Part shown: positions 44,793 through 55,769 of the stretch, one piece after another
How positions within the stretch are numbered: position 1 is the stretch's first letter
Layout: each line of letters starts with the position of its first letter
Assembly: GCF_047675955.1 (NCBI RefSeq)
Contig: NC_132910.1
Coordinates: 98,172,923-98,236,922, forward strand
Source: Chlorocebus sabaeus
Lineage: Eukaryota > Chordata > Mammalia > Primates > Cercopithecidae
Length of the DNA: 64,000 nt
Reading direction: 5' to 3'
Made by a program: the position numbers and the translations under genes
The notes under the pieces: model-generated
What the model saw: the letters and a program-made list of their open reading frames with translations, nothing else
Databases searched by the model: none
Told to the model about the DNA's origin: nothing

Positions 44793-45295
44793 AGCCAGGT
44801 ATGGTAGCACATGCCTGTAATCCCAGCTACTCAGGAGGCTGGAGTAGAAAGATCAATCGCAGGCCGGGCGCGGTGGCTCATGCCTGTAATCCCAGCACTT
44901 TGGGAGGCCGAGGCGGGCGGATCACAAGGTCAGGAGATCGAGACCATCCTGGCTAACACGGTGAAACCCCGTCTCTACTAAAAATAGAAAAAATTAGCCG
45001 GGCGCAGTGGCGGGCGCCTGTAGTCCCAGCTACTCGGGAGGCTGAGGCAGGAGAATGGCGTGAACCCGGGAGGCGGAGCTTGCAGTGAGCCGAGATTGCG
45101 CCACTGCAATCCAGCCTGGGCGACAGAGCGAGACTCCGTCTCAAAAAAAAAAAAAAAAAAAAAAAAAAAGAAAGATCGATCGCTTGAGCACAGGAGTTAA
45201 AGGTTGCAGTGAGCTATAATCATGCCACTGCACTCCAACCTGGATGACAGAGCAAGACCCTATCTCTATTAATAATAATAATAATAAAGAAAAAA
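44793..45295 (+). mobile_element. AluJ-like monomer fragment, split by AluY
   Basis: The left piece (44793-44860) has GCCAGGTATGGTAGCACATG and GCTACTCAGGAGGCTGGAGT. The right piece (45184 to about 45295) has TTGAGCACAGGAGTTAAAGG and GCACTCCAACCTGGATGACA with an (AAT)n tail. It looks like a right-arm or FRAM-type monomer and carries the younger AluY within it. Confidence 0.85.
44861..45169 (+). mobile_element. young AluY SINE
   Basis: Close to the AluY consensus, with about seven differences by eye, mostly CpG transitions. It has an unbroken A tail of about 27 and a TSD of GAAAGATCAATCGC (44847-44860) and GAAAGATCGATCGC (45170-45183), 13 of 14 identical. It is the least decayed element in the window. 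RNA polymerase III A and B box regions look intact. Confidence 0.95.
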
Positions 45296-45930
45296 TAATG
45301 TTAGGATTTTTTTTTTTATTTCTGTGAAGAATGCCAGTGGAATTTTCATAAGGATGGATTGAATTTGTATATTGCTTTGGGTAATGTGAACATTTTAACA
45401 ATATTAATTATTCCAATCCATGAACATAGAATATCTTTCCATTTATTTGCATCCTCTTCAATTTCTTTGATCAATGTTTGATAGTATTCAGTGCACAGGT
45501 CTTTCACCTTCTGGGTAAAATTTATTTCCAAGGTTTTTTTTACATATCCTACATGGGATTATTTTCTTGATTTCTTCTTCAGGTAGGTTATAATTTATGT
45601 AGAAATGCCATGAATTTTTATATGTTGATTCTGTATCCTGTAGCTTTACTGAATGCATTTATTAGTTCTAACAGGTTTGTTTGGTGAAGTTTTTGAGGTT
45701 TTCTATATATAGGATCATTTCATCTGCAAATTGAGATAGTTTTACTCCTTCCTTTCATATCTGGATACCTTTTATTTCTCTTTCTTGTCTGGTTGCTCCT
45801 GATAGTAATTCCACCACCATGTTGAATAGAAATGGTAATGGTAGGCAGCCTTGCCTTTTACCAAATCGCAAAGGAAAATCCCATTAATTATTATGTTAGC
45901 TGTGAATTTTTCATAAATGGCCTTTATATA

Positions 45931-46712
45931 TAATTATATTCATATATTATGTATAATGTAATTATAATATATGTGAAAGTATATACACATATACTTTAAG
46001 AGCACTGGCAGAGACCTAGAGATCTTAAATTAAGCAGGTTGTGAACTTTAGGTTCACTAAGCTAAACAGAATAATAATTTAGCTGAAGAAATAAATTGTT
46101 GGGAAGGATAATTGACTGGGTCACTGTAAGGATTATCTCCTGACTGGTCCAAAAAAACAGATGCAGGGAACTATTAAAAGTGGCACCTTGTCTTCACCCA
46201 CCCCCATCCCTACCACCCTCAGATGTTAGTCAGTGGGAAGTAAAGTAAGAAGGAGCCAAGCCAAGCCCTTCAATTCCGAAGAGGAGCATTTGGAAAGTCA
46301 CAGGCCATAACTAATTAAAACAACCCAATAGAAAAACCACCACCTCCTTTCTGATAAAGGGGAAGAAATTAAAGACTTACATACAGGATATATTATATAT
46401 TGAGTATGTGTGCACATGTATGTGTTTTAATGCAAAGTTAAATTAAGTTCTAAGCCAGACAAGTAGAACCTAGAAGCAAATTTGTGACTGAAAACAAGTC
46501 AAAATGAATTGTATTTTATCCAGAGAAGTAAATCTATTTTTATTTATTATTACTTCTTGACTCTTTAAAAAAGAAAAAAAATTGTTATAGCTTTCTGTTA
46601 AAATCAGGTATAAAATAATACTGTTGAAATAGAAATTAAAACCATAAAAGAAGAAAGAAACAAATATTCTGACCACAAAGGATAATTCAGTTACCGTGAT
46701 TGAGCTCTACGC
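45931..46712. other. non-coding stretch, no gene seen
   Basis: Starts with a TATA-rich low-complexity part (to about 46000), then unique-looking DNA. No coding content. Confidence 0.5.
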
Positions 46713-46729
46713 ACGGCCCCAAGCTTCTT
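46713..46729. repeat. left target-site duplication, 17 bp
   Basis: ACGGCCCCAAGCTTCTT is repeated exactly at 47774-47790. Together they bracket the 46730-47773 insertion. Confidence 0.93.
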
Positions 46730-46742
46730 TTTTTTTTTTTTT

Positions 46743-47228
46743 CCAGAAGTCAGAAATCATTTTTTAATACTTACTTCTTATAGGAGACATTTATACTTGA
46801 ATTAGAATCTCAGAATTTACCTAGTATCATAGCAAACTGATGGGAGAGAGATTTGGCCAAAAGCACTTTCAATCCTTCTAAATAGACATAGGGCAGAGAC
46901 TACTACTAATTATATTCATTCATCCATCAGCTGTCTAGGTCAGGATTCTTTTTTCTGAAAGAGAAAGAACCCCAAAGTCAAAATACTTAAGCAAAAATGA
47001 AGGATTTGTTGTTACATACGACCAGATTATAAGAAGGTCAGGAGTAGAGCTGGCTTTGTAGAAAAATAGAATTGGAGATTTAATTGCCATCAGGCTTTTT
47101 TTCTTTTCTTTTCTTTTCTTTACCTTTTCTTTTCTTTTCTTTTCTTTATCTCTCATCTTTCTTTCTTTTTTTTTTATTTTGTCTCCACCCACAACTGAAC
47201 TAGGACTTTATTTCTTTTGCTCTTTTCT
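46743..47228 (-). other. candidate 3'-transduced sequence
   Basis: Non-L1 sequence between two A-rich tails of the same insertion. On the minus strand it has AAATAAAGTCCTAGTTCAG near the L1 end, a (GAAAA)n tract, then unique-looking DNA, and an ATTAAA hexamer about 20 bases before the final poly(A), which could be the polyadenylation signal used. If the reading is right, the source locus has this sequence directly after an L1. Confidence 0.65.
47098..47180 (+). repeat. (TTTTC)n simple repeat
   Basis: An impure run of TTTTC units with a TTTACC interruption and a CTTT-rich end. It lies inside the candidate transduced segment. Confidence 0.9.
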
Positions 47229-47264
47229 TTTTCTTTTTTTTTTTTTAATTATTATTATTATACT

Positions 47265-47773
47265 TTGACAAACCTGAGAGAAACAAGAAATGGGGAAAGG
47301 ATTCCCTATTTAATAAATGGTGCTGGGAAAATTGGCTAACCATAAGTAGAAAGCTGAAACTGGATCCTTTCCTTACTCCTTATACGAAAATTAATTCAAG
47401 ATGTATGAGAGACTTAAATGTTAGACCTAATACCATAAAAACCCTAGAGGAAAACCTAGGTAGTACCATTCAGGACATAGGCATGGGCAAAGACTTCATG
47501 TCTAAAACACCAAAAGCAACGGCAGCAAAAGCCAAAATTGACAAATGGGATCTCATTAAACTAAAGAGCTTCTGCACAGCAAAAGAAACTACCATCAGAG
47601 TGAACAGGCAACCTACAGAATGGGAGAAAATTTTTGCAATCTACTCATCTGACAAAGGACTAATATCCAGAACCTACAAAGAACTCAAACAAATTTACAA
47701 GAAAAAAACAAACAACCCCATCAAAAAGTGGGCAAAGGATATGAACAGACATTTCTCAAAAGAAGACATTCAT
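47265..47773 (+). mobile_element. inverted L1PA ORF2 segment of the insertion
   Basis: Plus-strand L1PA ORF2 with a long open stretch: RDLNVRPNTIKTLEENLG, WDLIKLKSFCTAKETTIRVN, KKWAKDMNRHFSKEDIH. It is well preserved and therefore young compared with the L1M copies nearby. The frame continues beyond 47773 only into flanking DNA and does not encode a complete protein. The ORF2 end and 3' UTR do not follow, because the segment is flipped relative to the L1 3' end. Confidence 0.92.
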
Positions 47774-47790
47774 ACGGCCCCAAGCTTCTT
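47774..47790. repeat. right target-site duplication, 17 bp
   Basis: Exact repeat of 46713-46729. Confidence 0.93.
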
Positions 47791-48934
47791 GGCAGTCAAG
47801 AGCAAAAGGAAAACACAGCAAGTTATATAATATCAGTGAAAGAAAGCACACAAATTCTTCAAAGGAGAAAACCTTTGTTTCTGGTAATAAATTTTCCAAA
47901 AGGCATTCACTGCCAAACTAAACAATAACTGATAACAGTTGAGGTCTTATGGAAGGAGTTGCTTGTATTTATATTTCTTAAAGATTACTATATTTTATCT
48001 TGACTGAAATTTATTATTCAGCTCTAACTTATGAGAGGCCAATATGTATGCTACTAATGGTATAATTGTATTGCTGTGGAAAAATGTATAAGAACATGTT
48101 TAAGTCTTACTTATAAAATGTATAAGAACATGTTTAAGTCTTACTTTCTCCCAGTTATTTATAAGCAAACTTTACATTTTAATTGAAGTCAGATGCCGGT
48201 CCTTGGTGGCATCCAATAAAATTGTTTTTCACCTTCAAACCTACCAAGGGATATAAGGAACTGCCACTATCTTCATAAGTAAGTGAGCATTCAAAAAGAA
48301 TCATCGTGACAATGGGATTTTAATGTAGCTTTGATATTTTACTATAGTCCAAAGCCATGGGAGGGTATTGTTTCCATTTTAATGCCAAATGTAGGGGAAT
48401 GGGTTTGTTCTTGTTTCATAGAATGATAGAGAGAAATGTCTCTACAAAAGTGAACATTGGTACATGGGGAAAGATTATAGAAAAGATTAAGGAGTGAAAG
48501 ATAAAGGCTTTTACCAAAAGACAGAACAAGAACATGCAGATATCAACAAAAGGCTGCCAACAGACACTTAGGAAGGATGCAGGAAAGAGGTAACAGCAGA
48601 TTTTCAAGGAAAAGATGAATTTTAGAAAGAAATGATGAAAATTGCTGAAAATCCTGCTTTGAAAGCAGTACTAAAGAACAAACAGAAAAACAACTTACGG
48701 AGACTACAGGAATTCTGGGAGAGTCAAGGGGTTACTTAGGGTTTAAGGAAAGGTGCATAATGGTAGAATATATATCATGTTTATATTATGTGAGAACAGG
48801 AGTAATTACATCCACATGAGGAAGCCTTGTGAGTATTGCTGCCACAGTCAAAGTAGGAACAAAAGGAATCCTGTAGGTAATTCAGTACAGTAATAAGGAA
48901 AGATAAGACAGAGATGGTGAAAAACAGCATCATG
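47791..48934. other. non-coding stretch, no gene seen
   Basis: Unique-looking DNA with the 34-bp tandem duplication listed separately. Nothing else recognised. Confidence 0.5.
48081..48148. repeat. 34-bp period tandem duplication
   Basis: A 32-base segment beginning AAAATGTATAAGAACATG occurs at 48081 and again at 48115 without mismatch, separated by two bases. Confidence 0.9.
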
Positions 48935-49110
48935 GATAGAATGAGCATGAATTTGGAGTTAGACTCACTTGGATGTGAATCCCTTTTTTGCCACTCACTA
49001 GTTCTGTAATAGGAGACAAGTTATAAAACTTCCAGCCTCAGTTTCCAGAATTATGAGGAAAGTGAAAAGGAACAATGTGAAAAATACCTAACAGTGCATT
49101 CCATAAGAAA
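48935..49110 (+). repeat. MIR SINE
   Basis: Plus-strand MIR: GAATGAGCATGAATTTGGAG, TTGCCACTCACTAGTTCTG, CCAGCCTCAGTTTCCAGAAT. Confidence 0.78.
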
Positions 49111-49195
49111 GATTATTGATGCATTTATAGAGCACTGAAGGCAGGGTGGGAGAGAGAGGAAGCAAGAGAAGAAAAGGAAAAGGATCCCTGGAATC

Positions 49196-49335
49196 TCTAC
49201 TTAGGGAGCCTATAAAGAAATACAGAGCCCGGGAGGCCCAGCCTGCACTGAGCCATGATAGCACCACTGCACTCAGCCTGAGCAATAGAGTGAGACCCTG
49301 TTTGAACAAAATAAGAATAAGAATAAGAAAAAGTA
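49196..49335 (+). mobile_element. Alu right-monomer fragment
   Basis: GGAGGCCCAGCCTGCACTGA, ATAGCACCACTGCACTCAGC and GAGTGAGACCCTGTTTG, followed by an (AAGAAT)n tail. Only the end of an Alu or FRAM-type monomer remains. Confidence 0.8.
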
Positions 49336-50540
49336 TAGACAGCCAAGTAAGATAGCGGAGAAAGCCCATGCTCTTATATACCATTAGAAGTCTTAGAGTG
49401 GAAATGACCCTAAGAGATTATTGAATTCAATTCCCATTTTGAAGATAATTAAACTGAAGCTCGAAGTGGTACTAGCTCAAGTTCACACTGCAAGTTTTCA
49501 GTAGATCTCTTCTCTGGAAAAAGCCTATCATCATTATTTTAGCAAACAAAATTAATATTAGGCAAGGTTGGGTGGTTTATCTGTGGCCATTAATAAGGGA
49601 TGAGTGTTAGCCCTGGATAGTCTAAATTTTCAAAACTTGTTATCTGAATTTTTTACCTTCTTTTAGCGTAGTCACTTAAAGACTATCTCTTAAATTTAAT
49701 GGATAGTTTCATATTCTAATTAAATGTAAATACGAATCTGAAGGATCTATTGAACATTTTGTTCATTGTAAGACTCCCAAGACTGGGCATGTAGCTCTTT
49801 GGAGTAAGTGATTATTACCCCCTTTGTTATTTTAGCCGCCGCCTCTGAAAACAATTTAGCCCAGACTTGTCAATTAATACCGGAATCATTAGTTCTTGGC
49901 AGCTATGGCTTCTTGATACCTTTTCCTCTATTCTAGCCAAATCCTAGCAGCTATAATCACAGAGATTCTTTTCAATGTTCTATAACTGGGTTGTCATTTT
50001 TTAATTGTAGCCAGAAAGAGTATTTCTCAAAGGAAAAAATAAAAGCTTTTTTTTAATGAGGAAAATAAATCATGTTCCAGCCAATGAGGCATATTGTTGA
50101 ATGTGTTTCTTTGTAGAGAGTATAAGAATTTGTTTCAGTTCTTTCTTTTATTGTTGCAAACTTCAAATCACTTTTTAAAAAAAGTACTTGGAATGTGATT
50201 TTAGTTTTTGTTTATTTTTTCATCAGCATATGCAACTAGATATACTCAGGTTGATTTCATCTTAGGATAATGTCAAAGGTACTTGGTTTTACTTTTTAAC
50301 CACATTTCTCAGTAACTAGATGTTTTTAGTCCCTTTCCATCTTTGCAGAGAAGTGTCAGATTCCCCTAGCTTCACCAGGAAGTTCAACATCTAAAGAGGG
50401 AGATAATACTTAAATAGTTTGAGGTAATTACTAACACAAGAAAAGGTATCATTCTGTCTTATTTAATGAGTAAATTATTAAGAAATTTAGTCAGTAAATG
50501 CTGAAATAAGAAGAGGGATGTAAGATGATAAAGGAAGACT
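49336..50540. other. 1.2-kb stretch, no gene seen
   Basis: 49385-49500 recalls an ancient SINE (GAAATGACCCTAAGAGATTA, then AATTAAACTGAAGCTCGAAG) but is weak. The remainder is unique-looking and AT-rich. Confidence 0.45.
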
Positions 50541-50574
50541 TACACCACCACCACCAGCAGCAGCAGCAGCAGCC
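50541..50574 (+). repeat. short (ACC)n-(AGC)n triplet tract
   Basis: About four ACC units followed by six AGC/CAG units. No open frame gives it coding meaning. Confidence 0.9.
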
Positions 50575-50594
50575 CCAGCATGACCATCACCTTC

Positions 50595-50785
50595 ACAGGC
50601 TACCTTAAACACTTCACATACAGTAACTCATTTAATTTTTGCAACAACCTGTGAGATAGGTCATATTATCCTCACCTACAGATTAGGCAATTAAAGCTCA
50701 GAAAGGTTAAGTGACTTGTCCAGGGTCACACAACTAGTAAATGGCAAATTAGAGATTTGAATCCAGACATAGCTTCAGAGTCTAA
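50595..50785 (-). repeat. MIR SINE
   Basis: Reversed MIR, well preserved: GTAACTCATTTAATTTTTGC, TGTGAGATAGGTCATATTAT, AGAAAGGTTAAGTGACTTGT, GGGTCACACAACTAGTAAA and TTTGAATCCAGACATAGC. Confidence 0.92.
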
Positions 50786-51534
50786 ATCCAAAGGAGGCTC
50801 AAGAAAAACAAAGTTTGATCTGAGTCTTGAAGGATGAATAAGATTTCACTAAATGCAAAGGAGATTGGTGGCAAAAGGTATGAAGCAAAAATAAAAAGGT
50901 AAAGAGTCTACTCCAGTCTGCCTGGAGTAGAAAAAATATAAGATTGGAAAGATAAGCTGGTACCTCTTACTGGTAACCAAAACAAACAAACAAAAAAACA
51001 CTGAAATTCTTCAGCAAAAAATAGACAAGTCAAAATGACATTTTTTCTGTTCTATGCTGTTTATTTGTAAATATCAGTTTTTGTTATAAAGTTAACACCT
51101 GCTCATTTAAAATATCCCAACAATATAGAAGAACATATGATAGAAAATAAAGTTTTAAAAAGATGAATCTGGCAAGAATGTGCGAGATAGATCAAATGAC
51201 TAGAGGACTAGTCAGCAGATCTTCATGATAAGCCAGATTTGTAGATATAAAGACTTGAACAAGTGGTAATGAGAAGAAAATGATAAATGGGAAATAGTAA
51301 AAGAGAAGTGTCAGATCTCATCCATTGAATGAACCTGAGGGATCAGAAAAAAGAAGATTTACATATGGCTTTGAATTAAACCTAGAAAGATTGGAATATG
51401 ATGTTACTCTTACCAGAAATTGGAAAGCTGATTCTGCAAAGACAATGTTGAATTTAGTTAATCATTTCCCTGAAGTCATTGGTTCTCCTACACAAATGAC
51501 TCTTCGTTGTATAACGTCAGTCTCCAACAATCCA
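50786..51534. other. non-coding stretch, no gene seen
   Basis: 50786-50900 (CTTGAAGGATGAATAAGATT) hints at an ancient repeat I cannot name. The plus-strand frame at 51325-51564 has no recognised domain, and its right end enters L2-like sequence. Confidence 0.45.
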
Positions 51535-51745
51535 GGTTGGTGTTTCCCAAAGCTTAGTCCTTGACCCTCTTTTCTTTTCTATCCTTTACCCTGCAGACAA
51601 TGGATCATTCTTGTAGCTTCAATGTTCACTTCTGTGTTCATAATTCATTAATTCTATACCTATATCCAACCTTAGCCTATCTTCATAGTCATTATCTACT
51701 CTGATGTGCTAAGGCTGCCACTTGAAGACACATCCGCCATTTTAT
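51535..51745 (+). mobile_element. L2 LINE fragment
   Basis: CTTAGTCCTTGACCCTCTTT, TTCTATCCTTTACCCTG and the later GTAGCTTCAATGTTCACTTC follow L2 ORF2-region order in degraded form. Confidence 0.6.
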
Positions 51746-51859
51746 ATTAACATATTCTCAAATAAGTGAAGTAATGGCACACCAAGTGAGGAAGACTACA
51801 AGGCACTTTACTGCTAACCCATATGCTCAGTAGATCTTGATCATGGCAATACATTAGAA

Positions 51860-51995
51860 AAAACTATAAGGCATTTAAAATTCACACATGCCCAGCCATA
51901 CTCCAGAATCTCTAGCGGAAGGTCATGAATGTATATGTTTAAAAACCTTCATGAGTCTTTCTATTGTAAAATGAGGGTTGAAAATCACTGACCTG
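51860..51995 (-). mobile_element. MER5-like hAT fragment
   Basis: CAGCCATACTCCAGAATCTC, TGTATATGTTTAAAAACCTT and GGTTGAAAATCACTGACC match the reversed MER5 pattern with substantial decay. Confidence 0.55.
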
Positions 51996-52204
51996 TGATG
52001 AGATGATCAATAGAGCTACAGCTCAAAGTCAGGAAAAACCAAATAGAACAATCAGAAGTTGGAGTTAGGTTGCAGAACAGAGCTCAGCTCTTGGATGAAT
52101 CAACCTCAGGAAATATGTAAAGGAAACAAAAGATTAGATATGGGTTGCCCAGTCAAATGCAGGGATATTGGACAATCATAAGAAATATAGGAGGTGTTAT
52201 AGCT

Positions 52205-52405
52205 TAGAACAACAGTTTTGCAAGTGCGATCCCTAAACTAGCAGTTTCAGCATCACCTGGAAATTTAGAAATGTAAAAGTCCTGGACCATAACTGGCCTA
52301 TGAATCCAAAACTCTGGTGGTGAGGCCCAGCAATATGTGTTTTAACAAGTGTTCCAGGTGGTGATGATGCATGCTAATATTCAAGAACCATTGGCCTAGA
52401 ATCCC
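52205..52405 (-). mobile_element. MER5A-type hAT MITE
   Basis: Reversed MER5A over nearly its full length: GCAAGTGCGATCCCTAAACTAGC, TCAGCATCACCTGGAAATTT, TGTGTTTTAACAAGTGTTCC and CAAGAACCATTGG. Confidence 0.85.
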
Positions 52406-52490
52406 TGAGCATGGACAGAAGGAAAAGACCTAAGTAGAGAGTAGGAGGTCTGAAGAGCTGAAGTTGTTTCCAGGATTACAGGGAATTCTT

Positions 52491-52764
52491 TTTTTTTTTT
52501 TTTTTTTTTTTTTGAGACGGAGTCTCACTCTGTTGCCCAGGCTGGAGTGCAGTGGCACGATCTCGGCTCACTGAAAGCTCCACCTCCCGGGTTCATGCCA
52601 TTCTCCTGCCTCAGCCTCCCAAGTAGCTGGGACTACAGGCGCCCACCACCATGCCCGGCTAATTTTTTTGTATTTTTAGTAGAGACAGGGTTTCACCATC
52701 TTAGCCAGGATGGTCTTGCTCTCCTGACCTCATGATCCACCCACCTCAGCCTCCCAAAGTGATC
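52491..52764 (-). mobile_element. AluY-like SINE, 5'-truncated
   Basis: Reversed Alu with a T-tail of about 24, AluY-type text (GCCATTCTCCTGCC, TTAGCCAGGATGGTC) and a stop at CCTCCCAAAGTG, so about 35 bases of the Alu 5' end are missing. The TSD is ACAGGGAATTCTT (52478-52490) and ACAGAGAATTCTT (52765-52777). Confidence 0.93.
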
Positions 52765-52834
52765 ACAGAGAATTCTTACCAATTAACCATGTTCTATGCC
52801 TCAAAGGAACTTTCATCTAACACTGAAGAATTGA

Positions 52835-53205
52835 TATCATACAGATGCTATTCCTGACAGCAATGCAATGAAGTTAGAAATCAATAACGAAAATATGTAA
52901 AAAATAAAATTAGAAACTAAAAATCATGATTTTAAATAATTCATCAAGGAGATAAAAATCATACTGGAAATTATAAAATACTTAGAACTGAATGTTGACA
53001 AAAATACTACATATCACATTTGCGCAATATAAAAAAATGATGCTTAAAGGGGCAAATATAATCTTAAATATGTACATTAGAAAGGATCAGAAAATGAATG
53101 AATTAAGATTGCAAACACAGATGAAATCTGCCATTTTCTAAATTTATAAAAATTAACTCAAGAAGAAATACTAAGCCTGAATTGACATATAAATATAGTT
53201 CTGAA
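52835..53205 (+). mobile_element. ancient L1M ORF2 fragment
   Basis: GCAATGCAATGAAGTTAGAA, ATACTTAGAACTGAATGTTG and TTAAATATGTACATTAGAAA follow L1M ORF2 order. No frame survives. Confidence 0.7.
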
Positions 53206-53214
53206 AGATGGATC

Positions 53215-53375
53215 CAGACCAGAGACAGTAATACTTGGAAACTTGTTAGAAATGCACCTTCTCAGAGCCCACCCATACCTTCTAAACTAGAAACTTGGGG
53301 TGGCATCCAGCAACCTGTGTTTTAACAAGTCCTCCAGGTAATTCTGCTGCAGTTAAAACTATAAAGTCCACACTA
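53215..53375 (-). mobile_element. MER5A-type hAT MITE
   Basis: Reversed MER5A: AACTTGTTAGAAATGCACCT, AACCTGTGTTTTAACAAGTC, CTCCAGGTAATTCTGCTGC. Confidence 0.82.
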
Positions 53376-54107
53376 CAAAGGAAGCTACTAAAATCATTTC
53401 ATCTCAATTTTCATCTCTGATTAACACCAGAGATCTTGCTTATAATCATTATGCATGTTTGAATGGGTTTTCATAGATGACATTAGTGATAGTCATGATA
53501 ATGTATATTGGCCAAAATATTTTGCCCCCACTTTGCATGAAGATGTTGTAAAACTCTGGTATGCCCTGTAGCCTGCACACTTCACAGTGGCACCCCAGCA
53601 CCTCGAATTGCTCCTGTGTCCAGCTTTGAATTCAAGGACTGTGCCTCTAAAATATTGTCATGTTAGCCTTAGTGACATTTTCAAACAAGTTATGGCCAGA
53701 ACACCTAAAACACAAAGAATTGAGATTTTTATAACTTTTTGGTGCCTGCTTGCTGTAGATGAAAGTTGTATATATTTAAGAATTTGCTCTGAAACTTGCT
53801 TTTATTATAACCTGGTAGTGAGGTGGTCAACGAATGGCAAGCCTCCATGTGCTACTCTTAGAACCTAAGAGTCATACATGGCCAAATTGGTCTGGGTCAG
53901 TTCACATTAAGTGGATTGGAAGAAAGAATGGGGAAAGAAAAATTGGACACAATGAGAACAGACAATTCTTTTAAGAGATTCTATAAAGAAGACCAGAGAA
54001 ATAGAGCTTTAGCTGAAGGGGAAAACAAAGTCAAGAAAGATTATTGCATTCTTTCCAAGTACTTGATAAGTAATCCTCCTATCTTTTTTCTTTTTAAATA
54101 AATATTC
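53376..54107. other. non-coding stretch, no gene seen
   Basis: Unique-looking. The plus-strand frames at 53587-53868 and 53916-54101 have no recognised domain, start context or splice neighbours. Confidence 0.45.
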
Positions 54108-54109
54108 AG

Positions 54110-54397
54110 CCAGCCGTAGTGGCTCACGCCTATAATCCCAGCACTTTGGGAAGTCAAGGTGGGAAGATCTCTTGAGCCCAGGAGTTCAAGACCAGTCTAG
54201 GCAACATAGGGAGACCTCATCTTTACAAAAAATGTAAAAATTAGCCAAGAGTGGTATGCACACCTGTAGTCTCAGCTACTCAGGAGGCTGACACAGGAGG
54301 GTTGCTTGAGCCTGGGAGGTTGAGTACTGCAGTGAGCTGTTATCACCACTGCACTCCAGCCTGGGCAACAGAGCAAGACTCTGTCTCAAAAAAAAAA
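54110..54397 (+). mobile_element. AluJ-like SINE
   Basis: Plus-strand Alu: GTAGTGGCTCACGCCTATAA, GAGTTCAAGACCAGTCTAGG, CTCCAGCCTGGGCAACAGAG and an A9 tail. Confidence 0.93.
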
Positions 54398-54415
54398 CTC
54401 TCCCCAGTACATTGC

Positions 54416-54593
54416 AAGTACAGTCATCCTCCAGTAAGTGTGGAGGATTGGTTCTAGGACCTCTATTTGGATACCAAAATCCGTGCTTATTCAAGTCCCA
54501 AAGTCAGTTTTCACATCCTGTGTATTCTATTTTTAAGCTGCATTTGGTTGCAAATGTGGAACCTGCAGATAGGGAGGGCCTACTGTACTGACC
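54416..54593 (+). mobile_element. MER2/Tigger-type MITE
   Basis: Both ends are recognisable: AGTACAGTCATCCTCCAGTA with GGATTGGTTCTAGGACC on the left, and CCTGCAGATAGGGAGGGCC with TACTGTACT on the right, forming terminal inverted repeats. The centre is deleted, leaving about 178 bp of an element usually about 340 bp. Confidence 0.85.
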
Positions 54594-55769
54594 ATATTTA
54601 TTGAAAAAATCCCTGCCTAACTGGACCAGCATGCTTCAACTGTATTACAAAAAAAAAAAGAAGAGAGAGAAAGAGAAAGCTTATGATGCTCAAAAACATT
54701 AAGATGTTTTAAATTAATTCACATTCTTATTCTGCTACGTTCTACATTTGAATGTGCACATATGCAATCTATTTATCATCCAAACGGTTTGGTAAATTAG
54801 GAAGTATATTTAGACCAATATAATCAGTTTTTAAATGTCTAGAGTTTTAGCCACTGGAAAACAGGGCCATCTTAGGCATTCTATTCCCATCTGTTATTCT
54901 GTTCCACTTCTACGGAATGTGATTCCCCTTCAACCACCACAAACAAACTTTCAACAGGTTTTGTTCTGCCGCGTATTCTGTTTCCACAGCTTCAGGTCAC
55001 AAGAAGGTTGGATAGGAGAGAGGGATTGTTTTGATAATGAGTCCTTCTCTTTTCCCAAAGACTTAATCCTGATTAGAATGCTTAATTTTCTTCTGCAATA
55101 AATATGCCCCAAGGTTATTTTCCTTGGCAAATTAACCAGGCACAATTTTTTTCATGGTCTGACTTCAAAAATTTTTCTTTTACAATTCCCTGCCTGGCAG
55201 AATTCTCAAGTTGAAGACTGACTCGCACACTCAAATCAGACTTCCTGATTTGGCATTCTGATGAAAAAAAGCGAGTCTCTTCAGGTAATACTAGTTATAA
55301 GGAACTAACCAAGGGAAGGTGACTACTAAATATCTAGAATTCTAGGGAAAAAGGCTTACCAAGTCAAAATAAATTAAGTATACTTAGACAAACACATTCT
55401 AAGCATTTCTAACCCACTATCCAGATGTTTCTGTGAAAACATCTCCAAATTATTTCCTTTTGGGAACCATAATTTTGAAACATTAATGCAAACAAACTCT
55501 ACTTTTCATCAGATTTAATGAATTGCTCTACTTCATTAAACAAATAACCTCTTATTCTGCGTTTGTCATTTCCCATACATTAAAGCCTCATTTTTAACAA
55601 TAAAAACAATAAATATTTGAATCCAAGGAGTCATCTCTAAGGAGGTTGAAAATTATATTGATTTTTACAATATGGATCTTTATTGGAAGATAATCATTGA
55701 TAAGGTATGAGAATATTTAAGGCATGAGAATACTTAATACTAACTTACATTTACCTAACTTTTGTTTCT
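54594..55769. other. 1.2-kb stretch, no gene or repeat recognised
   Basis: Unique-looking, AT-rich. Opposing frames at 54835-55101 and 54951-55145 are antisense to each other and without domains. Confidence 0.45.

Larger units (their letters stand above)
43015..45930 (-). mobile_element. L1MA-type element, split by nested Alus
   Basis: Minus-strand L1 from the 3' UTR (AAGGTATACAACATGATGTTA) through ORF2 to a 5' truncation near 45930. It is interrupted by Alus at 44793-45295. ORF2 remnants read on the minus strand include WYWHKNRHIHQWNRKK, LCSWIGIINIVKMFTLPKAIYKF and MSINEQMNKETVVCICNGILF. A GGTTATA-containing phrase is duplicated at 43988-44027. All frames are broken. Confidence 0.88.
46730..47773 (-). 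mobile_element. L1 insertion with 5' inversion and probable 3' transduction
   Basis: One insertion of 1,044 bp between exact 17-bp duplications. In its own (minus) orientation it consists of a 5' segment of L1 ORF2 that is inverted (47265-47773, so plus strand), the last 20 or so bases of an L1 3' end with a first A-rich tail (about 47229-47264), about 490 bases of non-L1 sequence (46743-47228), and a final poly(A) seen as a T13-15 run (about 46728-46742). This is what L1 readthrough into 3' flanking DNA plus twin priming would leave. Confidence 0.75.

Noticed and set aside
47405..47830. 141-codon plus-strand frame as a new gene
   Set aside because: It is L1PA ORF2 sequence that ends in flanking DNA after the insertion boundary.
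50541..50574. CAG-type repeat as a disease-like coding tract
   Set aside because: Only about six CAG units and no coding frame or exon context.
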